Source: Terrisporobacter othiniensis
GTDB taxonomy: Bacteria; Bacillota; Clostridia; Peptostreptococcales; Peptostreptococcaceae
Assembly: GCF_000808015.1 (NCBI RefSeq)
Contig: NZ_JWHR01000099.1
Span: forward strand, 32,486-96,485
Direction of reading: 5' to 3'
DNA length: 64,000 bases
The position numbers were made by a program, and so were the translations under genes. Positions 9,662-18,662 of this stretch are shown one piece after another (position 1 is the stretch's first letter; the number at the start of each line of letters is the position of its first letter). The notes under the pieces were generated by a model. That model was not told the DNA's origin and made no database searches. It was given only the letters and a program-made list of their open reading frames with translations.

Positions 9662-11372
9662 TTATATGGTTTTATTTTTATTACTATTTATGATATTTAA
9701 ACTTTGGAAGTAACTCATGCATAAATATATGCTATACATAAGAATTACAATTGATGATAGCATATTTTTTAATATACCTACATCTACAAGCTCAAGTATC
9801 ATAACATAAATTAATTTAGTTACGAATAATGAGTGTAAGATAGTTAATGATAGTGGTGTAATAAATATTGTTAACACCTGTATAAAAATAGCTTTCTTTA
9901 TATGTTTCTTTTTTATACCAAGTTTTCTTAATAGATTAAATTTTTCTTTATTTGAAGTTGACTCTGAAAGTTGTTGTAAAGCAAGTACTGTGCCTGATGA
10001 TATTAACAAAATAATTCCTAAATATACTGATATGAAAGAAAATGTAGTATTAAGTGCAATTTTTTCTCCATCTATTACTAATTTTTGGTCTAACATGTAT
10101 TCATAATTATTAGAATTATCTTTTATATTATAAAAAGCATCTAAAAACATGTTATCATAGTTATTGTTTGACTCAGTATAGTTAACATTTAAAATAGTCA
10201 TAGTAGGATTTAGATTATCTAAAACTATATCGGGAACAATAATTGTACCAAAGTCTGTGGCATTTACATTGGAGCTATATGTTAAATTATATAATTTTGA
10301 ATCTTTTAATTTAAGAATATTACTATTTATATTTATCGGTTTTGGTTTACTTTTTATATAATTTTCATATACTTGTTTATATTATTTTATATCATAGTTT
10401 ATCAAGAATTCATTATTATTTAAATGTATTTCATTTAAACTTCGTTGCTTTTTAACAGAGTTATAATTACTAATTCCAACAACATTAAGTGGTTCAAAAT
10501 TATTATCTAAACCGAAATTATTATATTTAAATTATTATAGTATATTTTTTTAACCTTTTTTAAAGATATTATAATGAAGTCAGATACTGAGAGAAAGAAT
10601 AAATAAGTACCAATAATAAGTAGAATTATACAAGTAGTAAACACCATTATATATCCAAGTGAGGTACGTGGATCAGTAGTGAAGAATACTATATAGGATG
10701 CTATGGTACATATTATAGACAAAGTAAAAAATATTAAATTAGAAGCTTTTCATGGTGAATCAGAAGACTCATTTTTTTATCTGAATTTATTAAATGTATT
10801 AAATTATACTTAAGCATATTTTTTGTTGAAATGGTTAACTATTAATAGTACTAGTGCGAAAAATACTATTGTTTTTATCGTAGATACAAATGAAAATGAA
10901 AATTTAAAATCTAAAGAACTAATTGTTAACATTTTAGTTGCAATCATACAGAGTCCCTGAGAAGATAATAAGCCTATGACTACAGTTTCCCTAAACATTA
11001 ATTTATTTATATCTCTTTTATCCATGCCAAGAGTTATATAAATACTGAACTATTTTTTTCGCTTCTTCATGATAAAGTTATTAGAATATGCTATTAGAAA
11101 TCCAAATATAATACATATTACTATAGAGAACGTTGTTAAAATGATTCTCGACATATAGATACTTGAATCCAAAATTCTATTTCCATTTAGTAGTGACAAA
11201 GTATCATCTAAGGCATTAAATGAATATAAAAGTACCACACCAAATGCTAGTGTAATAAAGTAAACAGCATAATCATTAATACTTTTCTTTGCATTATTTC
11301 TTGTAAGTTGCTTAAAAGACTCTCATGAAATGTGAGAAACATACTTTTTTTATGAATTATTCTAGAAAACAT
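9662..11372 (-). pseudogene. BceB-type ABC transporter permease, multiply disrupted
   Basis: Remains of an FtsX-like permease of the bacitracin/antimicrobial-peptide detoxification type. Reading on the minus strand from the ATG at 11372, pieces in several frames follow the family order: an N-terminal membrane segment (11050-11238), a second pair of segments (10810-11025), 10507-10722, and the C-terminal FtsX domain (9662-10201). Frameshifts and in-frame stops separate them, for example near 11300, 11035, 10800 and 10200. The start overlaps the end of the ATPase gene, as in intact bceAB operons. No functional permease can be made. Confidence 0.85.
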
Positions 11373-12119
11373 GTTGATTGTCACCTCTAAGAAGTGAGAT
11401 TATACTAATTATTTTGTCGAAGAATTCTTTACGAGTATAATCTCCACGAACTAGTTCATTGAATATTTTTCCGTCCTTTATAAATAATATTCTTTTGCAG
11501 TAACTAGCAGTAAAGGCACCGTGTGTTACCATTAATATAGTTGCTTTTAATTCTTCATTTAATAATTCAAGATTTTCTAAAAATATCCTTGCAGATTTAG
11601 AGTCTAATGCACCAGTAGGTTCATCTGCTAATATTAATGAAGGTTTTGTAATTATCGCTCTTGCACATGCTATTCTTTGTTTTTGTCCACCATATATTTC
11701 ATAAGGATACTTATTAAGTATCTCTCTAATTCCTAGTTTTTCTGAAATTTTATTTATTTTAGAATCTATTTTCTTTGGCGATTCACCTGTAATTGCAAGG
11801 GCTAATGCAATATTATCACGAGCAGTAAGCGTATCTAGTAAATTGAAATCCTGAAATATGAATCCAAGTTGCTCCCTACGAAACTTAGATAATTCATCTT
11901 CACTCATTTTGGTAATATCTTGACCAGAAATATGAATGTTTCCAGCAGTGATGCTATCTATAGTAGAAATACAGTTTAAAAGAGTAGTTTTACCACTACC
12001 TGAAGCTCCCATAATTCCAATATATTCTCCCTTTTCAACATCAAAACTTATATTATCAACAGCCTTAGTAAGGCTTCCTTTATTTCTATAGTATTTTTGA
12101 CTCTTAATATTTTATTCAT
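11362..12119 (-). pseudogene. BceA-type ABC transporter ATPase, frameshifted near its start
   Basis: ATP-binding subunit paired with the permease remnant. Walker A is GASGSGKTT, the signature reads YGGQKQR (usually SGGQ), and Walker B is LILADEPTGALD. The AAGGAGG site and ATG at 12119 are preserved, but a one-base shift in the T-run at about 12094-12098 takes the first codons out of frame. The long frame therefore has no good start before Met at 12012, inside the Walker A region. With one base restored the N-terminus reads like an intact BceA. The shift and the altered signature both point to decay. Confidence 0.8.
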
Positions 12120-12183
12120 AATAATTACCTCCTTTTATTTATATCAATGATACCATTCATACAAATAGGCTATCTACAAATTT

Positions 12184-12202
12184 ATATAACAGAAATATAA
12201 CA
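12184..12202. promoter_or_regulatory. Direct repeat upstream of the bceA-like gene, possible response-regulator site
   Basis: ATATAACA occurs twice with an 11-bp period (12184-12191 and 12195-12202). This lies about 70 bases upstream of the ATPase start codon on the minus strand. Direct repeats one helical turn apart are the usual target of OmpR-family regulators such as BceR. The assignment is inference from position and spacing. Confidence 0.4.
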
Positions 12203-12279
12203 TCTTTGTAATATTATGAACAATTAATCAAAGTAGTAAAGGTTTCAAATAGAAAATTATTTGCAATAAAAAAAGGCTA

Positions 12280-13275
12280 TTATATATCCTTAATAAACGT
12301 CAATTTAACAGTTGTGCATTTTTCAAACTCACTTGAAATATCAATATCAACTTCCAACTTATTACATAATTTTTTACATAGATATAAACCTATTCCCGTA
12401 GAAGTAGATTTTATCCTGCCATTAACACCGGCGAATCCTTTTTCAAATACTCTAGATATATCTTCTTTTGGAATACCTATACCATTATCTTTTATATAAA
12501 GACATATTTTATTATTAATCTCTTCACTGTAAAATTCTATTGTAGGTTTATTAATCCTATATTTAATAGAGTTACTTATAATTTGACAGATGATAAACTC
12601 TATCCATTTGGAATCTGATAAAATATAAAAATATAAATCATGTAGCATAGTCTTCATACCAATATTAATAATTTCTTTTGATTTATTTTTAATAGTATTA
12701 GTTATAATGTATTTAAGATATAATTTTTTTATATGATAATCCTTCTCCACTGTATCACTCTTTGTAACATAAAATACTTGCTCTATATAATCATCTATTT
12801 TATCAATTTCCTCTTCTATACTTAAGGTAGTAATGTTTTTATTATTTTCAATCAAAAGCTTAGATGTAGAAATAGACGTTTTAATTTCATGTACCCATGT
12901 TTCTATATATTGTCGATATTCTTTAAATTTATTATTGTAGCCAGATGTTATATCATTTATATATTTACTTTCAACCTTTAGAGATTGGTACAGTATTTGA
13001 CCTTCTATAAAGTTTGGGATTTCTATTATTTCTGTAATATAAGATTTTTCATCTAATTCACTGAATGTATCAATAAAATCATTGTAAAATTTTTTTCTTC
13101 TTATAAAATCTATTACTAATATCAATATAAAGCTGAATAAAAATATCATTTCAGTGAAAATTATATAGTTTATATTTATTTCAACTAAAAATATAAACAT
13201 AAACGTAATAATCAGTGTAAGTAACAATATGAGAATACTAATAGACTTATCTTTTATGTATTTTAATATTGTCAT
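12280..13275 (-). CDS. BceS-like intramembrane-sensing histidine kinase
   Basis: A 331-residue kinase with two membrane segments (about 12-31 and 37-57) and almost no extracellular loop, the layout of peptide-sensing kinases that depend on a partner transporter. The H-box is TWVHEIKTS with His129; the usual proline after the threonine is serine here. The N-box NSIKYR, G1 DNGIGIPKE and G2 STGIGLYLCKKL are present. Its ATG overlaps the restored stop of the response-regulator gene (ATGA), so they were translationally coupled. It is the only uninterrupted gene of the four-gene locus and probably has no working partner. Confidence 0.85.
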   Translation of the reverse strand: MTILKYIKDKSISILILLLTLIITFMFIFLVEININYIIFTEMIFLFSFILILVIDFIRRKKFYNDFIDTFSELDEKSYITEIIEIPNFIEGQILYQSLKVESKYINDITSGYNNKFKEYRQYIETWVHEIKTSISTSKLLIENNKNITTLSIEEEIDKIDDYIEQVFYVTKSDTVEKDYHIKKLYLKYIITNTIKNKSKEIINIGMKTMLHDLYFYILSDSKWIEFIICQIISNSIKYRINKPTIEFYSEEINNKICLYIKDNGIGIPKEDISRVFEKGFAGVNGRIKSTSTGIGLYLCKKLCNKLEVDIDISSEFEKCTTVKLTFIKDI

Positions 13276-13806
13276 ACCATATACCCTATTCCTCTTCTAG
13301 TGATTAAATAATTTTCAAGTACAATGCTATCTAATTTTTTCTAAGTCTATTAACATTAACTGTTAATGTATTGTCTTCTACAAACTCTGACATTTCCCAC
13401 AAAGAACTTAGTATTGCATTTCTAGGAATTATATTTGCACTATTTTCAATTAATAGCTTTAAAATGCCAAGCTCAGTTTTAGTAAGCTCAATGCTTTTAC
13501 CATCATGAGACACATGCCCCCTTAAAACATCTAAAACAGCACCATTATGACTTATTATAAGAGAGTTGCTATTTCCATAACACCTTCTTAATACAGAAGA
13601 AATATGTGCAAGAAGTATCCTTGGATTAAATAGTTTAGTAATAAAATCATCTGCACCTAAATTCATAATTTCTAATTCATCAATATCACTTTTGCTACTT
13701 GTAACTACAATAATAGTTATGTCTAATTCTTTTCTCAACTTTTTGCATATATAAAAACCATCATATATAGGTAAATTTATAACAAGAATATATAGATTAA
13801 TTGTAA
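13274..13806 (-). pseudogene. BceR-like response regulator, truncated at both coding ends
   Basis: The OmpR-family DNA-binding domain and the end of the receiver domain remain (open frame 13331-13738). About 45 N-terminal codons, including the acidic pocket, are gone; the surviving sequence starts at about 13800, next to the terminator of the neighbouring gene. The phospho-acceptor position reads ILVINLP where the family has LLDINLP, so Asp has become Val. At the 3' end one base is missing from an A-run near 13342: RLRKN stops early. With one added base the reading continues to TRRGIGYMV and stops in ATGA with the kinase start. Confidence 0.8.
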
Positions 13807-13808
13807 AA

Positions 13809-13832
13809 CCGTATCACAATTAAGTGATACGG
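13809..13832 (-). terminator. Terminator of the GNAT gene, CCGTATCA type
   Basis: A 9-bp stem (13809-13817 with 13824-13832), followed on the minus strand by TTTT. The response-regulator remnant begins immediately beyond it. Confidence 0.75.
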
Positions 13833-13855
13833 CTCTTAATATAAAACTAATAAAT

Positions 13856-14494
13856 TTATTGAAAATTATATCCATATAAAAATACATTTAATTTAGCATC
13901 TACATAATTAAAATATATTTCTTTTTCATTTAATTTATTGAAATTTTGACTATCATAAAATCCATAGTTGCATCTGCTATCTGTAAATAAATATAAAGAT
14001 TTTACATCCATACTTTTCATATAATCAGATAAGTATTTAACTAAAGTTTTTCCAACACCAAGTCCTCTAAACTCTTTAGATACAACAAATAACTGTATAC
14101 ATCCTTGGAACATATCTTCTTTTCCTTTTATTATATCTTTATATGCATCTGGAATTTTTAAGAACTCTTTAAATAAAATTTGATTTTCTGCATTATTCAT
14201 TATTAATTCAATTGTATTATTGTCAAACTCTAAAGACTCATTAAGATTGATTATACGATTTTTATCATTTTTAGCATTTCCCAAAATAAAACCAATTACT
14301 TTATCATCTTTTGTGGCAACTTTACTAAATGAAGTATCTAAAATGCAGTCTTGAAGATACCCACTTAATACAATATCTAGTAGTTGCTTGTCTTTAATAA
14401 AATCAGAAAATCCAAATGCTTCTCCAATCAATTCTTTAATAGTCTCATAATCTGATTTCATTATATCTCTGTAAATTACCTTGTTCATATTCAT
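13856..14494 (-). CDS. GNAT family N-acetyltransferase
   Basis: About 212 residues. The acetyl-CoA-binding motif appears as SKEFRGLGVGKTLVKYL (about 145-161), after a strand with LFVV, and is followed by SLYLFTD. The open frame starts at 14509, but AAAGGAT directly before the ATG at 14494 favours that start. It is divergent from a MerR-type regulator gene, with only about 110 bases between them, so the regulator may control it. The acyl acceptor is unknown. Confidence 0.82.
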   Translation of the reverse strand: MNMNKVIYRDIMKSDYETIKELIGEAFGFSDFIKDKQLLDIVLSGYLQDCILDTSFSKVATKDDKVIGFILGNAKNDKNRIINLNESLEFDNNTIELIMNNAENQILFKEFLKIPDAYKDIIKGKEDMFQGCIQLFVVSKEFRGLGVGKTLVKYLSDYMKSMDVKSLYLFTDSRCNYGFYDSQNFNKLNEKEIYFNYVDAKLNVFLYGYNFQ

Positions 14495-14606
14495 AAAATA
14501 TCCTTTCATTTAATTTGATTTATATTTATACAACAAATACTGTATAATGATAATAATCTCTCCCCTAAGAGCAGAGTCAATAAAAAATAAAAAAGATGGT
14601 GATAAA

Positions 14607-15404
14607 ATGGAAAAACTATTCTCCATAGGAGAAGTTTCTAAAATTAAAGAAATTACAATAAAAGCTTTAAGATATTATCATAAAATGGGAATTCTTATAC
14701 CGAAGTATATCGATGAAACTACAGGATATAGATACTATTCTATAGATCAGTTTGTATATATAGATATTATAAAAGGTTGTAGATCATTAGAAACTAGTAT
14801 AAAGGAACTTCAAGAAATTTTTCGAGAATGTAATACTGATAAGTTGCTTGAATTTTTAGAAATAAAAAGATGTGAAGCTAAAGAAAAGATAAATAAAATG
14901 AACCAGGTGATTGAAAAAATTGACATGCTAAAGGAAAGTATAAATTCATCAAAGGAAATATTGCATGAAAATGAAATATCAATTAGTTTTTTTAAACCTC
15001 GTTATATAATTGTCCTACCATGTAAAGAAGCAGGTAGCTTAAAAGAATTACTTTATTATTCTGATTTAGAAAAATTAGTACTAGAGAAAAATATAAAAAT
15101 ATCTGTACAAAGAGGAATTATATATAATATTAATTCTAGTGGAGATACAGAAGTTAAATATGTATTTAATGGAATTGAAGAAAATAAAAATATAAAAGTT
15201 GATGAAAGTATAAAAGTATTGCCCGAAGGTAACTATTTAACTATAGTTTACAATAGGGAAAATGAGAAAGAATGTATTAAAAAAATATCTAATTATATAA
15301 GGGAAAATAATATAAAAGTTGATAGTATTATAGAATTTGATTTATTTAATGATATTTTTGATACTAAAACTTATAGTACCCAAATTCAGATTTTTTTAGG
15401 TTAA
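14607..15404 (+). CDS. MerR family transcriptional regulator with effector domain
   Basis: A 265-residue regulator. Residues 1-70 are the MerR winged helix (FSIGEVSKIKEITIKALRYY and the TGYRYYS wing), followed by a dimerisation coiled coil to about 125. Residues 130-265 form a variable effector-binding region like that of BmrR-type multidrug sensors. The open frame runs up to 14547, but the ATG at 14607 matches the family N-terminus; its ribosome binding site is weak. A TATAAT box at 14543-14548 fits a promoter. The divergent acetyltransferase gene is the obvious candidate target. Confidence 0.85.
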   Translation: MEKLFSIGEVSKIKEITIKALRYYHKMGILIPKYIDETTGYRYYSIDQFVYIDIIKGCRSLETSIKELQEIFRECNTDKLLEFLEIKRCEAKEKINKMNQVIEKIDMLKESINSSKEILHENEISISFFKPRYIIVLPCKEAGSLKELLYYSDLEKLVLEKNIKISVQRGIIYNINSSGDTEVKYVFNGIEENKNIKVDESIKVLPEGNYLTIVYNRENEKECIKKISNYIRENNIKVDSIIEFDLFNDIFDTKTYSTQIQIFLG

Positions 15405-15433
15405 TAGAAATATGAAAGAAAATAAAAAGTGAA

Positions 15434-15474
15434 AAATAGCCTTAAACATTCAAGTAAAATGTTTAAGGCTATTT
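15434..15474. terminator. Bidirectional terminator, merR-type gene / satP
   Basis: A perfect 16-bp stem (15434-15449 with 15459-15474) with A-rich and T-rich flanks, between convergent genes. Confidence 0.9.
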
Positions 15475-15492
15475 ATTTATATATATAAGTTA

Positions 15493-16104
15493 TTATTTTT
15501 TAAATATGCCAAATGGCTTTCCAACTGGTAAGAATACTCTTCCGAAGTGAGTATTTAACACAGCAGCACCACATCCGTAGAATCCTACTAAAGCTATTGC
15601 CATTTCAGAGTATGCAGCTAATGAGTGCATAGCATGTTCCATTATACCGAATGAAGATAATGATAATCCTATGAATAAGAAGTCTATTAAAACAAATATT
15701 GTAAATAATACCTTATGAGTTTCCATAGCACCTATAGTCATGATTACAGAGAATATTAAGAATCCTAAGTAAGCAAATCCTAATTGTTTAACGTCAACAG
15801 TAGCTGCTAATTCAGCTCCAAATACACCAGCTTTTATTAACCAAGTAAATCCAACTGCATACCAGAACATTGCATAAGCACCGAATGCTGTAGCACCGAA
15901 TGTATTATCATGCTTGAAATCATTTATACAAGCTATTAATTGAGCAGTAGCTCCTAAGAATATTGCCCAAGGTAAAACGTAAGATACACCTGAAGTTAAT
16001 CCTAATTTTTGAGATGAAGCAACAAATGTTATTAATGCTAATCCAAAAAGTCCTAATGCTGAAGGATCAGCAGTTACAACTTTAACTTTTGTTTCGTTTG
16101 TCAT
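15493..16104 (-). CDS. Acetate/succinate uptake transporter, GPR1/FUN34/YaaH family
   Basis: A 203-residue membrane protein with six hydrophobic segments and the N-terminal signature ADPSALGLFGLALITF (the family NPxPLGL variant). The family carries acetate and related acids with protons. GGAGGT ahead of the ATG at 16104 sets the start; the frame itself is open 16 codons further. The promoter region is flanked by two reverse-complementary copies of TTTTGTATAC, which suggests dedicated regulation. It is monocistronic. Confidence 0.88.
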   Translation of the reverse strand: MTNETKVKVVTADPSALGLFGLALITFVASSQKLGLTSGVSYVLPWAIFLGATAQLIACINDFKHDNTFGATAFGAYAMFWYAVGFTWLIKAGVFGAELAATVDVKQLGFAYLGFLIFSVIMTIGAMETHKVLFTIFVLIDFLFIGLSLSSFGIMEHAMHSLAAYSEMAIALVGFYGCGAAVLNTHFGRVFLPVGKPFGIFKK

Positions 16105-16140
16105 TATGAGACCTCCTATAAATGTTTTATATAAAAAGTA

Positions 16141-16196
16141 TTTTGTATACACATACTAATCTATAATACCAAAAAATTTGCTCCAGGTATACAAAA
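16141..16196. promoter_or_regulatory. Inverted pair of GTATAC operators around the acetate transporter promoter
   Basis: TTTTGTATAC (16141-16150) and GTATACAAAA (16187-16196) are exact reverse complements. Between them, on the minus strand, lies a TATTAT box at 16164-16169. GTATAC-centred palindromes are typical GntR-family operators. The regulator is unknown. Confidence 0.4.
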
Positions 16197-16333
16197 AAAT
16201 TTAAATAGTTAATAATTGGTGCAACTTAGAGATACCAAGGGGTAGGATATCGTATTCATAACACAAAAATAACAAAAAATATAAAAAAATGTTTAAGTTA
16301 AAAAAGAAGGGGGAATAAATATATTAAAGAAAA

Positions 16334-16348
16334 TGATAATTATTATCA
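16334..16348. promoter_or_regulatory. Fur box upstream of heme oxygenase
   Basis: TGATAATTATTATCA is a perfect 7-1-7 palindrome, the core Fur recognition element of Firmicutes. It lies 82 bases upstream of the heme oxygenase start, so iron repression of that gene is likely. Apart from this site and the GTATAC pair, the 16105-16430 gap holds nothing I recognise. Confidence 0.8.
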
Positions 16349-16430
16349 ATTAAGATGTAGTAATAAAACTTAAAACAAAACTTTTTGTAATAAACAAATA
16401 AAAAATATAACATTATAGGTGGTGACGGTT

Positions 16431-17063
16431 ATGGATTTAATAACTAAAATAAGAAAAAACACAGGAGCTTTACATAGTGCAGCAGAGCATTCGGGAATTT
16501 TAAAGAGAATAGTGGATGGAAATGCATCAGTAGATGGTTATGTAGAATATTTATTTAACCTTAGTGAAATGTACAAGGTAATAGAAGAAACTATAGAAAA
16601 TAATAAAGATAATGAAGTTGTTAAAGAGTTTGCAACACCAGAATTATATAGATATAAATTAATAGAAAAAGATTTAGAATATTTTTTAGGTGAAAACTCA
16701 AATAAATATGAATTATTATCATCAACTATTGCCTTTGTAGAAAAAATAAAAGAAATAGGTAACACAAATCCAGAATTGATAGTAGCGTATGCATATACTA
16801 GATTTATAGCAGATTTATTTGGAGGTAGAACATTCGTATCTTTATTGGGTGTAAATTATAAAGTTCCTGCAGAAGGATTAAACTATTATAATTGCGATGG
16901 AATAAAAAATATAAGAGCATACGTTATGAACTATGCTGCAAAAATTAATGATATGAAACTATCTTCAGAATTGGAAGAAAAATTAGTAGTTGAAGTAAGC
17001 AATGCTTATATCTATAATTTGGCTATATCCCAAGAATTAGAGGCTAAGTTATATATGAACTAG
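16431..17063 (+). CDS. Heme oxygenase (biliverdin-producing type)
   Basis: About 210 residues of the alpha-helical heme oxygenase family, which opens heme to biliverdin, iron and CO. The proximal ligand is His15 in GALHSAAEHS. The distal helix motif AYTRFIADLFGG (121-132) matches the family AYTRYLGDLSGG. The open frame starts at a GTG (16419), but AGGTGGTGA before the ATG at 16431 sets the start. With the Fur box upstream, iron scavenging from heme is the likely role. In an anaerobe an oxygen-consuming enzyme may instead serve heme or oxygen detoxification. A perfect palindrome (17060-17089) spans the stop codon. Confidence 0.88.
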   Translation: MDLITKIRKNTGALHSAAEHSGILKRIVDGNASVDGYVEYLFNLSEMYKVIEETIENNKDNEVVKEFATPELYRYKLIEKDLEYFLGENSNKYELLSSTIAFVEKIKEIGNTNPELIVAYAYTRFIADLFGGRTFVSLLGVNYKVPAEGLNYYNCDGIKNIRAYVMNYAAKINDMKLSSELEEKLVVEVSNAYIYNLAISQELEAKLYMN

Positions 17064-17110
17064 AAAAATACTTTAAAGTATTTTTCTAGACACTATACAT
17101 TTAAAATGCA

Positions 17111-17148
17111 TTAAGAAGGCTATACCACTTTTGGTATAGCCTTCTTAA
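17111..17148. terminator. Bidirectional terminator, heme oxygenase / TtcA-like gene
   Basis: A perfect 17-bp stem (17111-17127 with 17132-17148) with a 4-base loop between convergent genes. Confidence 0.9.
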
Positions 17149-17151
17149 TAT

Positions 17152-17871
17152 TTATCTTATTTTTTCTTTATCCCAAATAAAGACTTTATCAGGATTATTT
17201 AAAGCGCCAAAAATATTCTTTTTAGAACCAGGCATATCTTCGTTTAATCTAGATACAAGTTCTTTTATATTTTGTCTATTAGTTTTTCCATCAGCTGGGC
17301 AAGGATTTTCTATAATTGGATAATTATAATCTTTAGCAGCCTTTTTCGTCATATATTCTTCAACATAAATCATAGGTCTAATTATAGTTAATTGCTGTCT
17401 ATCCATATGAGTTTTAGGAGAGAAGCAACTTACTCTACCTTCATAAAGCATTGACATTAAGAAAGTTTCAATAGCATCATCTCTGTGATGTCCTAATGCA
17501 ACTTTATTGCAACCTAATTTTTTTGCCGTATCATTAAGGGCTCCACGTCTTAAGTTTGCGCATAATGAGCATGGATTTTTTTCTTTTCTAATATCGAATA
17601 CAATTTCTTTTATATCTGTTTGAACTTCATGATAAGGTATTGATAAATCTTTACACAGTTTATGAAGCGGAGTGTTGTCAACTCCTCCTGGATTTAAAGT
17701 TATAGCTATTAGATCAAATTTTTCTGGTGAAAATCTTTGATAACTTTTTAATATATGAAGTAATGCTAAACTATCCTTTCCTCCAGATAAACCAACTGCT
17801 ATTTTATCATTTTCTTCTATCATATTAAAATCTTTAATTGCTTGACGAGTTTTGCTAAGTAGTTTTTGCAT
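17152..17871 (-). CDS. TtcA/TilS-type PP-loop tRNA thiolation ATPase
   Basis: A 239-residue PP-loop ATPase. SGGKDS (29-34) binds ATP. C101-x2-C104 (PCSLCANLRRG) and a later Cys in NPCPADG match the cluster-binding cysteines of TtcA, which makes 2-thiocytidine in tRNA. GGGAGGA six bases before the ATG at 17871 fixes the start, although the frame opens five codons earlier. Many Firmicute members of this group are untested, so the tRNA target is inferred from family. Confidence 0.85.
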   Translation of the reverse strand: MQKLLSKTRQAIKDFNMIEENDKIAVGLSGGKDSLALLHILKSYQRFSPEKFDLIAITLNPGGVDNTPLHKLCKDLSIPYHEVQTDIKEIVFDIRKEKNPCSLCANLRRGALNDTAKKLGCNKVALGHHRDDAIETFLMSMLYEGRVSCFSPKTHMDRQQLTIIRPMIYVEEYMTKKAAKDYNYPIIENPCPADGKTNRQNIKELVSRLNEDMPGSKKNIFGALNNPDKVFIWDKEKIR

Positions 17872-18096
17872 ATATATTCCTCCCAATATATAAATTAAAA
17901 TCTAACAATTTTCAAATTTTAAAATTAAATAACTTAATTATTATAACAAAGTTGAAAAATAGTAACAATTATAATAATTTGGATAAAATTCAATAAAAAC
18001 TTAAAACTATTTTATATACATATTGAAAAAGTCTAGGATAGAGAAAATATATGGATTAAAATAGAATTATATAAATATAACTAAGGAGTTGAGTTT

Positions 18097-18402
18097 TTGA
18101 AAGATCAAATAATTAGGAAAATTTTTAATGGATTAATATATATTCATATACTGCATCATGGTAATGAGCAATGTTTTTATGGGAGTTGGATGATTGAAGA
18201 ATTAAAAGAACATGGATATAATATAAGCCCTGGAACATTATATCCAACATTAAAATCAATGGTAGATGAAGGATATTTACTTAAAGAAGAGAAAAATGTT
18301 AATGGGAAAATAAGAAAATACTATAAGAATACTGATAAAGGTAATGAATTATTAAATGATTTAAAGGAAAATTTAAAAGAGTTAGTAAATGAAGTTTTAT
18401 AA
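18097..18402 (+). CDS. PadR family transcriptional regulator
   Basis: A 101-residue winged-helix regulator with the PadR signature SPGTLYPTLKSMVDEGYL (about 46-63) and a basic YYKNTDKG wing. The start is TTG at 18097 behind AAGGAG. The C-terminal dimerisation helix is short. No target gene is next to it apart from the downstream FetAB-like operon, which lies beyond a terminator and a gene remnant. Confidence 0.87.
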   Translation: MKDQIIRKIFNGLIYIHILHHGNEQCFYGSWMIEELKEHGYNISPGTLYPTLKSMVDEGYLLKEEKNVNGKIRKYYKNTDKGNELLNDLKENLKELVNEVL

Positions 18403-18408
18403 AAGAAG

Positions 18409-18440
18409 TAAGATATTGTAAATCAATATCTTATCTTTTT
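18409..18440 (+). terminator. Terminator after the PadR gene
   Basis: A 10-bp stem (18409-18418 with 18424-18433), then a T-rich tract. Confidence 0.75.
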
Positions 18441-18514
18441 TATTGTAAAAATTTATTATACATGTTAATATCAAATTATGATATCGAAAGATGATATTGA
18501 TAGAGGATGGATAA

Positions 18515-18652
18515 GTGAACATTATAGAAAATAGACAGAGTATAAGAAAATGTATTATACAAATATCTCTTGTAGAAATATGATATGCTCAGTCTAAAGA
18601 TATAAAAAGAAGAAAAGTAGACGAAAAAAAGTACATTATAATGTTTGGTAAG
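18515..18652 (+). pseudogene. Probable nitroreductase N-terminal remnant
   Basis: Behind GAGG, a GTG opens a frame reading MNIIENRQSIRK, the typical N-terminus of nitroreductase-family proteins. It stops at a TGA (18581) and resumes in frame with YAQSKD, similar to the AQS(S)KN segment of the same family, before ending at about 18652. The rest of the gene is absent; the FetA-like gene begins directly after. The match is short, so the identification is tentative. Confidence 0.4.
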
Positions 18653-18662
18653 TGAGGAATAT

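Noticed and set aside
16310..16354. A GGGGGAA ribosome-binding-like tract followed by a tiny frame (MIIIIN) over the Fur box
   Set aside because: The frame has only six codons and its sequence is just the AT-rich palindrome; no sign of a conserved peptide.
17060..17089. The 15-bp perfect palindrome over the heme oxygenase stop as a regulator site
   Set aside because: Position over a stop codon and hairpin potential fit an RNA 3' structure; a strong terminator follows shortly after, so no operator is needed.
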